Shown piece after piece: positions 15,776-23,600 of a stretch of 33,184 bases of DNA (position 1 is its first letter; each line of letters opens with the position of its first letter). The notes under the pieces are model-generated. The model did not search any database. It worked only from the letters and a program-made list of their open reading frames with translations, and had not been told where the DNA came from. This stretch comes from Candidatus Pacearchaeota archaeon CG1_02_39_14 (lineage in GTDB: Archaea; Nanobdellota; Nanobdellia; Pacearchaeales; GW2011-AR1), in NCBI GenBank assembly GCA_001872315.1, contig MNVZ01000008.1, positions 1 to 33,184 of the forward strand. Reading direction: 5' to 3'. The position numbers and the translations under genes were made by a program.

Positions 15776-16384
15776 TTACAAAGCAGTTGCAGTTGCAGTT
15801 ATGATGTCACCTAATGCTCCCTTGAGGGAGTTCTCAGGGATTGTGATATTAAAGTCAATCCTTATAGCATCCGCAGCCTCATCAAACCTGAATGAGTTGC
15901 AATTCAGAAGAGTATTGCTGGTATTAGCACTATAGAAAAGGCCAAGCGCAAATCCTGAGGCATTTGTACAGGCTCCAACTTCATTGTCTGAAACATTTAT
16001 GAAATATAATGACCCTGTTCCTCCAATAAAGTTAGATGCATTCTTTCCAACAGTAATATTAAGTGAAACATTGGAGTTTCCATTGTTTTCCAGTATCAGT
16101 CCTGTAGCCGCAGTCCAGTTTCCATTTGAAACGGAACCCGCACCTACTGTACTCAAATGGGCTTGGGTCTGCCCGTCATTAACTTTTCCTGAACCCCAGT
16201 TCACAACGGCAGTTGTGAAGTTTATAGATGCCTGCGTCTCAACTGTAAGGTTAGCCGTTCCTATTGCCAGTCCTGAAATTTTAGTAGTGAGGCTTGCTAT
16301 AGAAAGATAAGTAAATCCTGCAGCTATAACTGAAACAACCACCGCAATAACAGCAAGGCCTAATAGCAAATTACTGTCATTCAT
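15776..16384 (-). CDS. Asn/Thr-rich pilin-like or surface-fibre subunit
   Basis: A 202-residue protein. The N-terminal helix LLLGLAVIAVVVSVIAAGFTYL lacks a preceding basic charge, and is followed by a beta-rich, Gly/Ser/Thr/Asn-rich ectodomain with about ten N-x-S/T sequons (for example NLT, NFT, NWT, NVS, NAS, NIT). One Cys pair (ACTNAS, LLNCNS) could form a disulphide. The strand pattern AIGTANLTVETQASINFT and the end ENSLKGALGDIITATA are reminiscent of TasA/camelysin-like or archaeal bundling-pilus subunits, but I cannot assign a family. No TATA box of its own was found; it overlaps the short upstream gene by 4 bases. Likely glycosylated and abundant (inference). Confidence 0.65.
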   Translation of the reverse strand: MNDSNLLLGLAVIAVVVSVIAAGFTYLSIASLTTKISGLAIGTANLTVETQASINFTTAVVNWGSGKVNDGQTQAHLSTVGAGSVSNGNWTAATGLILENNGNSNVSLNITVGKNASNFIGGTGSLYFINVSDNEVGACTNASGFALGLFYSANTSNTLLNCNSFRFDEAADAIRIDFNITIPENSLKGALGDIITATATAL

Positions 16385-16572
16385 CCGCTTCCCTCCTCAT
16401 TTTCTCCTTCAACATATATCATTATTCCTCCCCCATTATCCACGCTTCTTCCTGAAACAACTTTATCAGGAATATCCAGCTTGCTTATGCTCACACTGAT
16501 AAAGATCGAAGTAGCAGAGAAGAGAATAGCTAGAATCAACAAAACAGTAACTATTTTTTGAGTCTTATCCAT
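16381..16572 (-). CDS. Short single-span membrane protein heading the pilin-like operon
   Basis: A 63-residue protein with one helix (IVTVLLILAILFSATSIFISVSI) and a short acidic, Gly-rich tail (GGGIMIYVEGENEEGSG). Its stop overlaps the pilin-like gene by 4 bases. The region upstream carries gaggataag before the ATG and a TATA box near 16606-16613. It could be a minor subunit or an assembly helper; unknown. Confidence 0.65.
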   Translation of the reverse strand: MDKTQKIVTVLLILAILFSATSIFISVSISKLDIPDKVVSGRSVDNGGGIMIYVEGENEEGSG

Positions 16573-16602
16573 CTTATCCTCTTTTGATTAAAAACTCATC
16601 AT

Positions 16603-16615
16603 CTATATTTAAATC
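16603..16615 (-). promoter_or_regulatory. Promoter of the pilin-like operon
   Basis: Minus-strand gatttaaata (about 16606-16615) predicts a start near 16584 and a short leader of about 12 bases with gaggataag as ribosome site. Confidence 0.5.
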
Positions 16616-16649
16616 TTTCTTCTTTTTGATATATGCTTTATAAAAATAA

Positions 16650-17001
16650 TCAAAGCTCTAAAATTTCGTAAACTCCTGATTTAGCAACCCTTATCACAAC
16701 CTGGTTATCGTTGGACTCTTGATTTTCCCTCGAGCCAATTACTATCTCGTATGCATTTGGATGTAACTTATATTTTTAAACCAAATTTTGAAATGCAGGT
16801 TCAAAAGTAGTTATCATAAATGCTGTATTTTCGTAAGCGGATTTGTAGAAAGTTGTTTTAACTGCCTGTCATCTTCATGTATCCATCCAACACTTATAAT
16901 CGTACTTATACAATGGCTGTTCCTCTAATTCCATTTTCGTCCTTCAAAGCAGGCTCCGCCAGACCCCAAACCAACAGCAATAAATTATACACTATACACA
17001 T
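16650..17001 (-). pseudogene. Decayed gene with frameshifts and an internal stop
   Basis: This otherwise gene-free stretch retains coding-like sequence in pieces on the minus strand. From the ATG at 17001 the frame reads LAEPALKDENGIRGTAIV then stops. A second frame continues STIISVGWIHEDDRQ. A third runs KTTFYKSAYENTAFMITTFEP, meets an in-frame TAA at 16776-16778, and resumes KYKLHPNAYEIVIGSRENQ to a TGA at 16650-16652. The pieces line up in order and join into a plausible protein of about 115 residues broken by two frameshifts and one nonsense codon. A residual TATA-like box (atatttaaata, near 17052-17062) lies upstream. Family not recognised; sequencing errors are the alternative. Confidence 0.45.
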
Positions 17002-17091
17002 CTTACCGTTCCTATAACACCCTCATTACCCCACATCTACGACTGTCCAAACATCTATTTAAATATTGTTACTTTCAAGTGAACAATGGTA

Positions 17092-17102
17092 AAGTTTATA
17101 TA
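17092..17102 (+). promoter_or_regulatory. TATA box of the beta-helix protein gene
   Basis: The box aagtttatata lies about 33 bases before the ATG at 17131, predicting a leader of only about 7 bases. The region 16573-17130 otherwise holds the pilin-like operon promoter and the decayed gene. Confidence 0.5.
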
Positions 17103-17130
17103 CCCCAAACACCTATAAAATACGTATAAA

Positions 17131-18180
17131 ATGGTATCAAAAACGAAAAACGCATTCTTGTTATCATTAATATTAGTAGCATCCGTTGCATTTCTTGTAA
17201 GCTCGGCTGATGCAAGGGAAATCATTGTAGACCCATCCTGGATGGCTGATGGATATCCTACACTTATCAACAACATAATGGATGGAGATTCGGAAACTTT
17301 TGGCAAAGACGGGGAAACAGATGCAGTATACGGAGACACAATCAGTTTTGCCTCAGGAACCTACGAGCTTCCAATGGATAGAGTTTGGTTCGTTCTAAAA
17401 ATTGATGGAGTTGATATTAAAGGAGCCGGCTGGGACAATACTATTCTGAAAGGGCCTAACGCTAACACTGGGTTTATTTTTGAGATAAAGTCAAGCAATA
17501 ACACTTTCTCCGATTTAAAAATGGAAGGAAGATTCATAGGAGCGCTAATAAATGGAGAGAATTATGAAAATATTAATTTCTCTTTCCTAAAGACAAACGG
17601 GTTTGACAAGCACATCACCTGGGACAATCAATATGATGAATCCGAGACTTTAGAGCCAACAATCTGGCTTGAGAATGTTTATATGAAAGAAGGTTCCATA
17701 GGAATTCACTTTGCAGAAATAAACGGTACAAGAAGGGAAACTAAATTTTTGGGTGGCAGCCATCTGACTCTTGACGGAGTGACAGTAGTAGGAATTGACG
17801 CCCCAGTAATATGGGAGAATCAGACAGTTACAGAGATGAAGGGAAACGACCACTTCAGCGACAGCATAATAGTAAATTCACAGGCAGAGTTCTTCCCTGA
17901 TACATATAATGGAATGGGTTCCCCATGGAATTTCATAGCACACGAAGTAGTTGAAGAAACGATGGCAGATAGAGGAATAGGAAAGAATAATATAGAAGAT
18001 AATCCAATGCTTGACTCAAACGGAAGGCCAAGGCCGGGCTCACCTGCAATTGGAAGGCAATACAAGGACGGCTACGCAGGAGCAGTTCCTCCACACTTCA
18101 CGAATGTAAGGGCAACTAAAAGATTGCCTGTAATTTCTGTACGTGAAATTGGTGGATTAATCATTCCTTTCCTGATATAA
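17131..18180 (+). CDS. Secreted right-handed beta-helix protein
   Basis: A 349-residue exported protein on the plus strand, unlike the surface genes on either side. A signal peptide (KNAFLLSLILVASVAFLVSSADA) is followed by a parallel beta-helix region with rungs such as VDIKGAGWDNTILKG, NNTFSDLKMEG and YENINFSFLKT. Near the C-terminus the motif LDSNGRPRPGSPAIG matches the end of many choice-of-anchor/pectate-lyase-like beta-helix proteins. The final residues (GGLIIPFLI) are hydrophobic but too short for a clear membrane anchor. Such folds bind or cleave polysaccharide; I see no catalytic signature. A small membrane protein follows after 13 bases. Confidence 0.72.
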   Translation: MVSKTKNAFLLSLILVASVAFLVSSADAREIIVDPSWMADGYPTLINNIMDGDSETFGKDGETDAVYGDTISFASGTYELPMDRVWFVLKIDGVDIKGAGWDNTILKGPNANTGFIFEIKSSNNTFSDLKMEGRFIGALINGENYENINFSFLKTNGFDKHITWDNQYDESETLEPTIWLENVYMKEGSIGIHFAEINGTRRETKFLGGSHLTLDGVTVVGIDAPVIWENQTVTEMKGNDHFSDSIIVNSQAEFFPDTYNGMGSPWNFIAHEVVEETMADRGIGKNNIEDNPMLDSNGRPRPGSPAIGRQYKDGYAGAVPPHFTNVRATKRLPVISVREIGGLIIPFLI

Positions 18181-18193
18181 ATTAATAGTAAAG

Positions 18194-18406
18194 ATGGGAT
18201 GGATAAAAAATACGATAATAATCCTAATAATTATTTGGGATATAATATTTATAGCTCTAAACCTTTGGACAGACAAAGATATACTAACAGCTATGATAGT
18301 ATTAAACATAATTTTCGGGATTTGGATTATAAACAAGTTGGTAAAACAAAATTTGAAGACAAAAAATCCGGTTAAGCTAAAACTGGAAAGAAATCAAGAA
18401 AATTAA
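18194..18406 (+). CDS. Small two-helix membrane protein
   Basis: A 70-residue protein with two hydrophobic segments (NTIIILIIIWDIIFIALNLW and ILTAMIVLNIIFGIWIINKL) and a basic hydrophilic tail (KQNLKTKNPVKLKLERNQ), so the tail is probably cytoplasmic. It lies 13 bases after the beta-helix gene on the same strand and is likely co-transcribed. Its stop overlaps, tail to tail, the stop of the cupin gene. Family unknown. Confidence 0.6.
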   Translation: MGWIKNTIIILIIIWDIIFIALNLWTDKDILTAMIVLNIIFGIWIINKLVKQNLKTKNPVKLKLERNQEN

Positions 18407-18888
18407 GACAAAGCCATTCCAATTTGGCTCTTCAAAGATTCAATATATCCATCTATATCCTGCCTGCTATCTCTTTCAGATGGAGCCCACAAAGCAAACT
18501 CCTTATCTGTCTTAGGATTATAAGGCCCTCTAGACATTTCAAGCATAAGAGTTGGGCCGGGAAAGATTACAGTATGATATGTCCTGTCAGGAACTTCAGC
18601 AAACATTGAATCTCCATCCCCTTTTCTGGATACATCCAAATGTTCCGTTACCCTTCCTTCAGTATCAAAATAAACAACAGTAAATCTCCCATTCAATGGC
18701 ACGAGCATCTCATTTTTGCCCCTCGTAGGATGCATATGAGGCTGGACATAACTTCCCTCAACTACACCCATAAGCAATCCTCTTATGCCTTGATGTTCAG
18801 GAGGATGCAAAGCCTTATGAGCCCTTCTTCTATCTGAATTTCTTGCCTGCTCAATCAGCTCAAACAAATCTGAATCTTCAAATCTCAT
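18403..18888 (-). CDS. WbuC-type cupin metalloprotein
   Basis: A 161-residue cupin of the WbuC kind. The family pattern is clear: RRRAHKALHP near the start, then EGSYVQPHMHPTRGKNEML, with metal ligands H51, H53 and E60, LNGRFTVVYFDTEGRV, and the second motif DRTYHTVIFPG with H105. WbuC genes in bacteria sit in O-antigen clusters and their exact reaction is not settled. A TATA box (ctttaaataat, near 18909-18919) lies 26 bases before the ATG, so it is leaderless. Here it is flanked by surface-protein genes, consistent with a glycan-related role (inference). Likely of bacterial origin. Confidence 0.85.
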   Translation of the reverse strand: MRFEDSDLFELIEQARNSDRRRAHKALHPPEHQGIRGLLMGVVEGSYVQPHMHPTRGKNEMLVPLNGRFTVVYFDTEGRVTEHLDVSRKGDGDSMFAEVPDRTYHTVIFPGPTLMLEMSRGPYNPKTDKEFALWAPSERDSRQDIDGYIESLKSQIGMALS

Positions 18889-18907
18889 ACAAAAGCCGGA
18901 AATTATG

Positions 18908-18920
18908 ATTATTTAAAGAT
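18908..18920 (-). promoter_or_regulatory. TATA box of the cupin gene
   Basis: Minus-strand tctttaaataatc is centred about 26 bases upstream of the ATG at 18888, and lies just after the stop of the giant-protein operon's last gene. Confidence 0.55.
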
Positions 18921-18927
18921 TGTGTAT

Positions 18928-20121
18928 CTATTTCTTCAGTCTCTTTCTCAATACAAGGAACCAGGTTATATTAATCAGTATAAGAAGAACAACAGCCACA
19001 ATTAAAACAAGAACTAAAGTATTTCCAAAAATTCCTTCTCCGTCAGATTCTGCAGAGATTACATAACCTACTCCTATAACTCTTATATTCCTTTCAGATA
19101 CTTCAAGCTTCAAATCCTGCTGGTCCGATTTCTCTCCATACCTCAAAAAGACAGAGGCATCATAAGTTCCTTCTCTTACCCCTGCGGTATCCCAGAATGC
19201 AACCATTAAAGTCTTCTGAAGTGGAAGGATTTCATACCCTGCAGACTTGAAGTCCGCCATAACTTCCCCATCCTTATTATAAACAAGCATCTGGGCATAA
19301 GCTGTAACCTGCTGGCTCCATTTATTCTCAACAAGCATCTCAAACTTTGCTATTCCCCCAAGATTGAAATCATTGACCTCAACCTGTTCAAGCTTAAGAA
19401 CTTCTTCTCCGACATTAAACTGCTGTTCTATTGTCAAAGTTTCTTCATCATAAATCAATGTAGCAACAGCCCTGTAAGTCCCCGGGGCAGAGCTTGTTTC
19501 CCACACGCCTGCAACCTCTCTTCTCTCCCCGCTAAGCAATGAAATCTCACTGCTCTGAATTGTAGCTATCTTCTCATTCACTGGGCTGTATATATCAATG
19601 GTCGCCCTGACTCTTGCTAAATCCAAATCTCCCCTATTATGAACAGGAATGACAAAATTGACCTTGCCCGGATTGGAGATTACATTCATCTGTGCCTGGG
19701 CATATTTTCCAGGGAAGGGCACATAGACATGTATCTGGGTGGCAACTCCGACTGCGGCTCCTATAAATGCATCACTTGCCTCCGATTTTTCAGGAAGCTG
19801 AATAACAACAACTTCTGCTGCATGCAGCCCCGGCTTGAGATTAGGTGGCATCGCCAAAATATATCTCAATTTCTTCTCTTTTTCTGTAGAAGCCATCTTA
19901 AATGAGACTTCTGAAACTGAAATGCTTTCGTTCAATTCCCCCTGCACAAGAACAATCAGGTTCATATCCCTGCTTTCTGAATTGACAACAGTAAACTCAA
20001 CTTCTTTAATGGCATTTCTTTCAAAATCAAAAGTGCTCCTACCTGGAGTAATTCCAATTGCCAAAACATTAGAAGCTAAAAGAATAAGTGCAAAAGCAAA
20101 AATAATTAATTTCTTATTCAT
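18928..20121 (-). CDS. Membrane-anchored Ig-like protein, partner of the giant surface protein
   Basis: I start at the ATG at 20121 (MNKKLIIFAFALILLASNVLA, 397 residues), which overlaps the previous stop by 8 bases and has ggaggac just upstream; the track's 20133 start is a TTG. A signal peptide is followed by a beta-rich ectodomain of about 330 residues, with VYVPFPGKYAQAQMNV near the middle and repeated sandwich units, then a C-terminal membrane helix (TLVLVLIVAVVLLILINITWFLVL) with a basic tail. It is the paralogue of the 14641-15738 protein in the pilin-like cluster. Third gene of the giant-protein operon. Role unknown; a surface-subunit retention or assembly factor is a reasonable inference. 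Confidence 0.78.
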   Translation of the reverse strand: MNKKLIIFAFALILLASNVLAIGITPGRSTFDFERNAIKEVEFTVVNSESRDMNLIVLVQGELNESISVSEVSFKMASTEKEKKLRYILAMPPNLKPGLHAAEVVVIQLPEKSEASDAFIGAAVGVATQIHVYVPFPGKYAQAQMNVISNPGKVNFVIPVHNRGDLDLARVRATIDIYSPVNEKIATIQSSEISLLSGERREVAGVWETSSAPGTYRAVATLIYDEETLTIEQQFNVGEEVLKLEQVEVNDFNLGGIAKFEMLVENKWSQQVTAYAQMLVYNKDGEVMADFKSAGYEILPLQKTLMVAFWDTAGVREGTYDASVFLRYGEKSDQQDLKLEVSERNIRVIGVGYVISAESDGEGIFGNTLVLVLIVAVVLLILINITWFLVLRKRLKK

Positions 20122-20605
20122 TCTGTCCTCCAATGAATTTAGTTCCCTTCACTTCCCTGTCTTCGTCAACCTCAAGAATTACATCTCCCGTCTTTTTTCC
20201 ATCCTCATAAATATCAACATTAAGCCTCGTATTCCCTGAATTCACTAATGAATATCCGCTGCTGCTTTCCTTAAGCTTCAGACTCACTTCAGAAATAATT
20301 GTAAGCTGTCTTGTCTCTCCGGGCAGGGCCCCTTCCACTTTCCAGTAATATACCCCGGGCTTAAGATTCACAATGAGGTTGTCTTCTGCATGTATTTCTT
20401 CAGGGGAAGTAAATTCAGGGTTATCATCAATCAAAATCAGATTTGCCTTCTCAAATTCAAAAAGGATACTTCCGTTTGTAGTTTCCAGACCATCTATAGG
20501 CCCTATAACAAGAGGCTGGACATAACCTACAGCAAAAAAGACTCCAATCAAAGTCCCGACTATCAGGATGAAATCAATCCCATAAACAACTTTTTTATCT
20601 ATCAT
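20114..20605 (-). CDS. Small membrane protein with beta-rich ectodomain
   Basis: A 163-residue protein with one N-terminal helix (YGIDFILIVGTLIGVFFAVGYV) and a beta-rich ectodomain: PIDGLETTNGSILFEFEKANLILI and NLIVNLKPGVYYWKVEG resemble a fibronectin-III-like unit. The C-terminus is charged and hydrophilic (DEDREVKGTKFIGGQNE). The ATG overlaps the giant gene's stop by 4 bases, and its own stop overlaps the next gene, so the three are translationally coupled. Function unknown. Confidence 0.72.
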   Translation of the reverse strand: MIDKKVVYGIDFILIVGTLIGVFFAVGYVQPLVIGPIDGLETTNGSILFEFEKANLILIDDNPEFTSPEEIHAEDNLIVNLKPGVYYWKVEGALPGETRQLTIISEVSLKLKESSSGYSLVNSGNTRLNVDIYEDGKKTGDVILEVDEDREVKGTKFIGGQNE

Positions 20606-23600
20606 TCTGTCAAACTCGCTGTAAATGTTACAGTCGAACTCCTTACATCTGCCGGCTCATCAAGAGGAACGCTTATGTTAATATCTATCTCTGCAGTGTC
20701 TGTTGCATTACTGTAATTCAATTCCACAATGGCAGTTTCTGCAGAGGTCGAAAGATTCCTGAAGAATATTCTTGATAATGCCCAGTTGAAAGACCCATTT
20801 TCAAGGGTGTAATTTGCAATTTTATACTGATAGTATCTGCTTGGATTCAATTGTTTAGCCCACAAATCAGTTGCAGAGATTGAAATATTTACAAAGACAG
20901 TCCCATCATTCTGGATAAGGAACGGCTTCGGAGAATCATCTGTAGTGTCGTAATTTCCAAGAGGGGAGACTACCCCAAATTCAACACTTCCGTTAGGAAG
21001 GGTTACATCAACCAGAGCAGTTATATTTAGGCTGTAATCAGTTGCCCACGAGCTATACTCTTCTCCATCATAAGCTCTCACAGTCCAGTTATAATAATCA
21101 TTATTATCAATAAAGTACTGAAGCTCGCTCGTCAGGGTCTCTGTTGTTGAAGATATTCCTGTAATCAGCCGGTCATCATTGCCGCTTCCTGCACAAGGGC
21201 CTCCTGCAGTGTTATAGCAGGTTATGTTCAAATCAAAGCTGACAACATCCCCGTCATCATCGTTGGGAGTGCCTGTCCAGCTGAACATAGGAGTCCTGTC
21301 TGTTGTAGCAGAGCCATCAGCAGGACTTGACAGTCCAGGGATATCTGGAAGAGTGTTGAGTATGGTAACATTCCCTGTTGTGTTTGTCCATGAACTGTAA
21401 TCAACCCCATCAAAAATTCTTATACCACATGTCCAGCTTTCAGTCTTTGAAGTATTTCCTGACTCCAGAACAGCGTTAAAGAAGCTGTTGTTTGCATAAT
21501 TATTATTATACTCCTGTGCCAGATGCAGGGCAGAATTTTTATACCATTCAACTGATACATTCATCACATCTCCTTCCGCATCTATTAAGGTATCAAAGCA
21601 ATTCAGGTCCTGCGCAGTCCTATTACTTCCGTCTGTAGAATTTATTTCTGGGCTTGGTGCTGCAGGACCCTGGTTGATTGGACCAACACCTATAGTAAAC
21701 TGCCTCTGTTCGCTCTCATTTCCATTATCCCCATTATCTGTAATATTCACCTTCCAAAGGTAAGTTCCCCTCTTCAGCCTGTAGCTGTCATTTATTTCCT
21801 GATAATCTAAAGTCCTGTTATAAATCACAAGGTCGTCGATGCTTCCATTCAAACCCGAAGGAGTTCCAGCTCCTCCTGCAATCTCTCTCGAAGTACCAAT
21901 CAATAAGCTCTTTGTATTTGTAGTGATGGAATAGCTTCCAGTATTCACACCGACATTCTGTCCATTGACATAGAAAGTGATTGTTGTAGCGTTCATAGTC
22001 ACAGCCACATGCTGCCACTCATTTCTTATCAGTGAATTAGGGCTTCCATTTACAGGGCTATCCGAACCTGTGTCAAAATCTGTATAATTTTGCCCGTAAT
22101 CAAATTTAAACCAGAACCCTTCCGATCCGCCCAAGTCGTCATCTTTTGATACAATATATCCCTTATTTCCTGTAGAATAGGGCTTTATCCATGCAGTTAT
22201 TGTGATATTTGGAACATTATACAAGGAAGAATGGGCACTTTCAAGATAATCGGGTGATATGCCATCAAGCTCAAATGCTCCCCCCAGTTTCCCCGAAACA
22301 GGCCTTCCATCTCCGACTAAAGTTGCATTATTTGACAAATAGTTGAAATCTCTGACATAACTTGAGTTCTCCCCATACTCTGTGAGATTGTCAAAGTGCA
22401 TCAAAAATACAGTAGATTCATCAGGAACTTTTACGGGTGATGACCAGTTATAAGTAATCTCAGTTCCGTTTGTAATCCCGGAGTTCTTGTAAATAAGCCC
22501 ATGAGTATAAAAGTCGGAAGTTCCGGTCTCATTGACCCCATATATCCTGACTTCTAAAATATCCTGATACAGATCATAAACCGTTGCATTCAGTGTAATA
22601 TTCAGGCTTCCCTCAAAGTATTCAGTAGAACCATTTGCGGGCGAATTCAGAACAAATGTTGGGAATGGATTTGTCAAAGTTGCAAAATCAAGTCTTAAGT
22701 TGCCTGTGACATTCCATGATTGTTCCTCATTGGAATAACCGGCTTTTGTGGCATTTATGGTGTAGTTGCCCTGATAATTTTTCGTCCCTCCTCCGGCAGT
22801 TCCGCTAACAACAAAATCACTCACATTAAGTCTTATTCCTCCTGTATTGTTGGTCAGTCCGCTATCGGTCAGTGCGTTTGTGACATTAAAGAAAGAAACA
22901 TTTGCATCCAAGAGAGGGCTTGCGCTGGTATCATTCACAAAGGAATCAACATACCACTGCTTATACAGGGTTGCTCCAGGCTGGACGCTATGGGTTGTAT
23001 AGTTTGAATCAAGCAGGATCATTTCCTGATCATCAAGCACAACAACACTCGCCCCTGTGGAATCGCTTAAGTTTGAGCCACTGATTGTGACATTTATGCA
23101 GTATCTGCAATAAACATTGTAATCGGTAGTGACTCCCGCTCCCTTGTTTCCTACAAAGCTTACTTTGTCCAGGACAATGTTGCTGCTTAATATCTCTATG
23201 TCAGCATTATAGGATTTGCCTACCGTATTGTTGGAGAACGTGACGCTGGTAGTATTAATTGCAAATCCTCTTCTCAAGTTTCCTTCAGTATCTCCTGTAA
23301 GAAGGATATAGGAATTTTTAATGTTCAAAACAGACCCCGTCATCGCTGCGAACCTGTAATGAAGATTATTGAATGCATTTGTCAGGTTAGAGAAATTAGC
23401 AGTGATTGCCCCTCCGCTGTTAACAAACAAATTAAACTCTCCGTCAGCAAGGTCATTTCCCATCTCAAGAGTACAGTTTTCCATTATGAGGTTTCCTCCC
23501 GAAGTGATATTGATTATAGCATTGCTTCTGTATCTGCAGTTTCTGGAAGCATCGCTTAGATTACTAAAAACTGTTGAGTCCCCGACTCTTGTAAAAATTT

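Noticed and set aside
17055-17339. Minus-strand ORF of 94 aa over the beta-helix gene start
   Set aside because: Antisense to the signal peptide and first domain of the plus-strand gene, with no promoter or ribosome site of its own.
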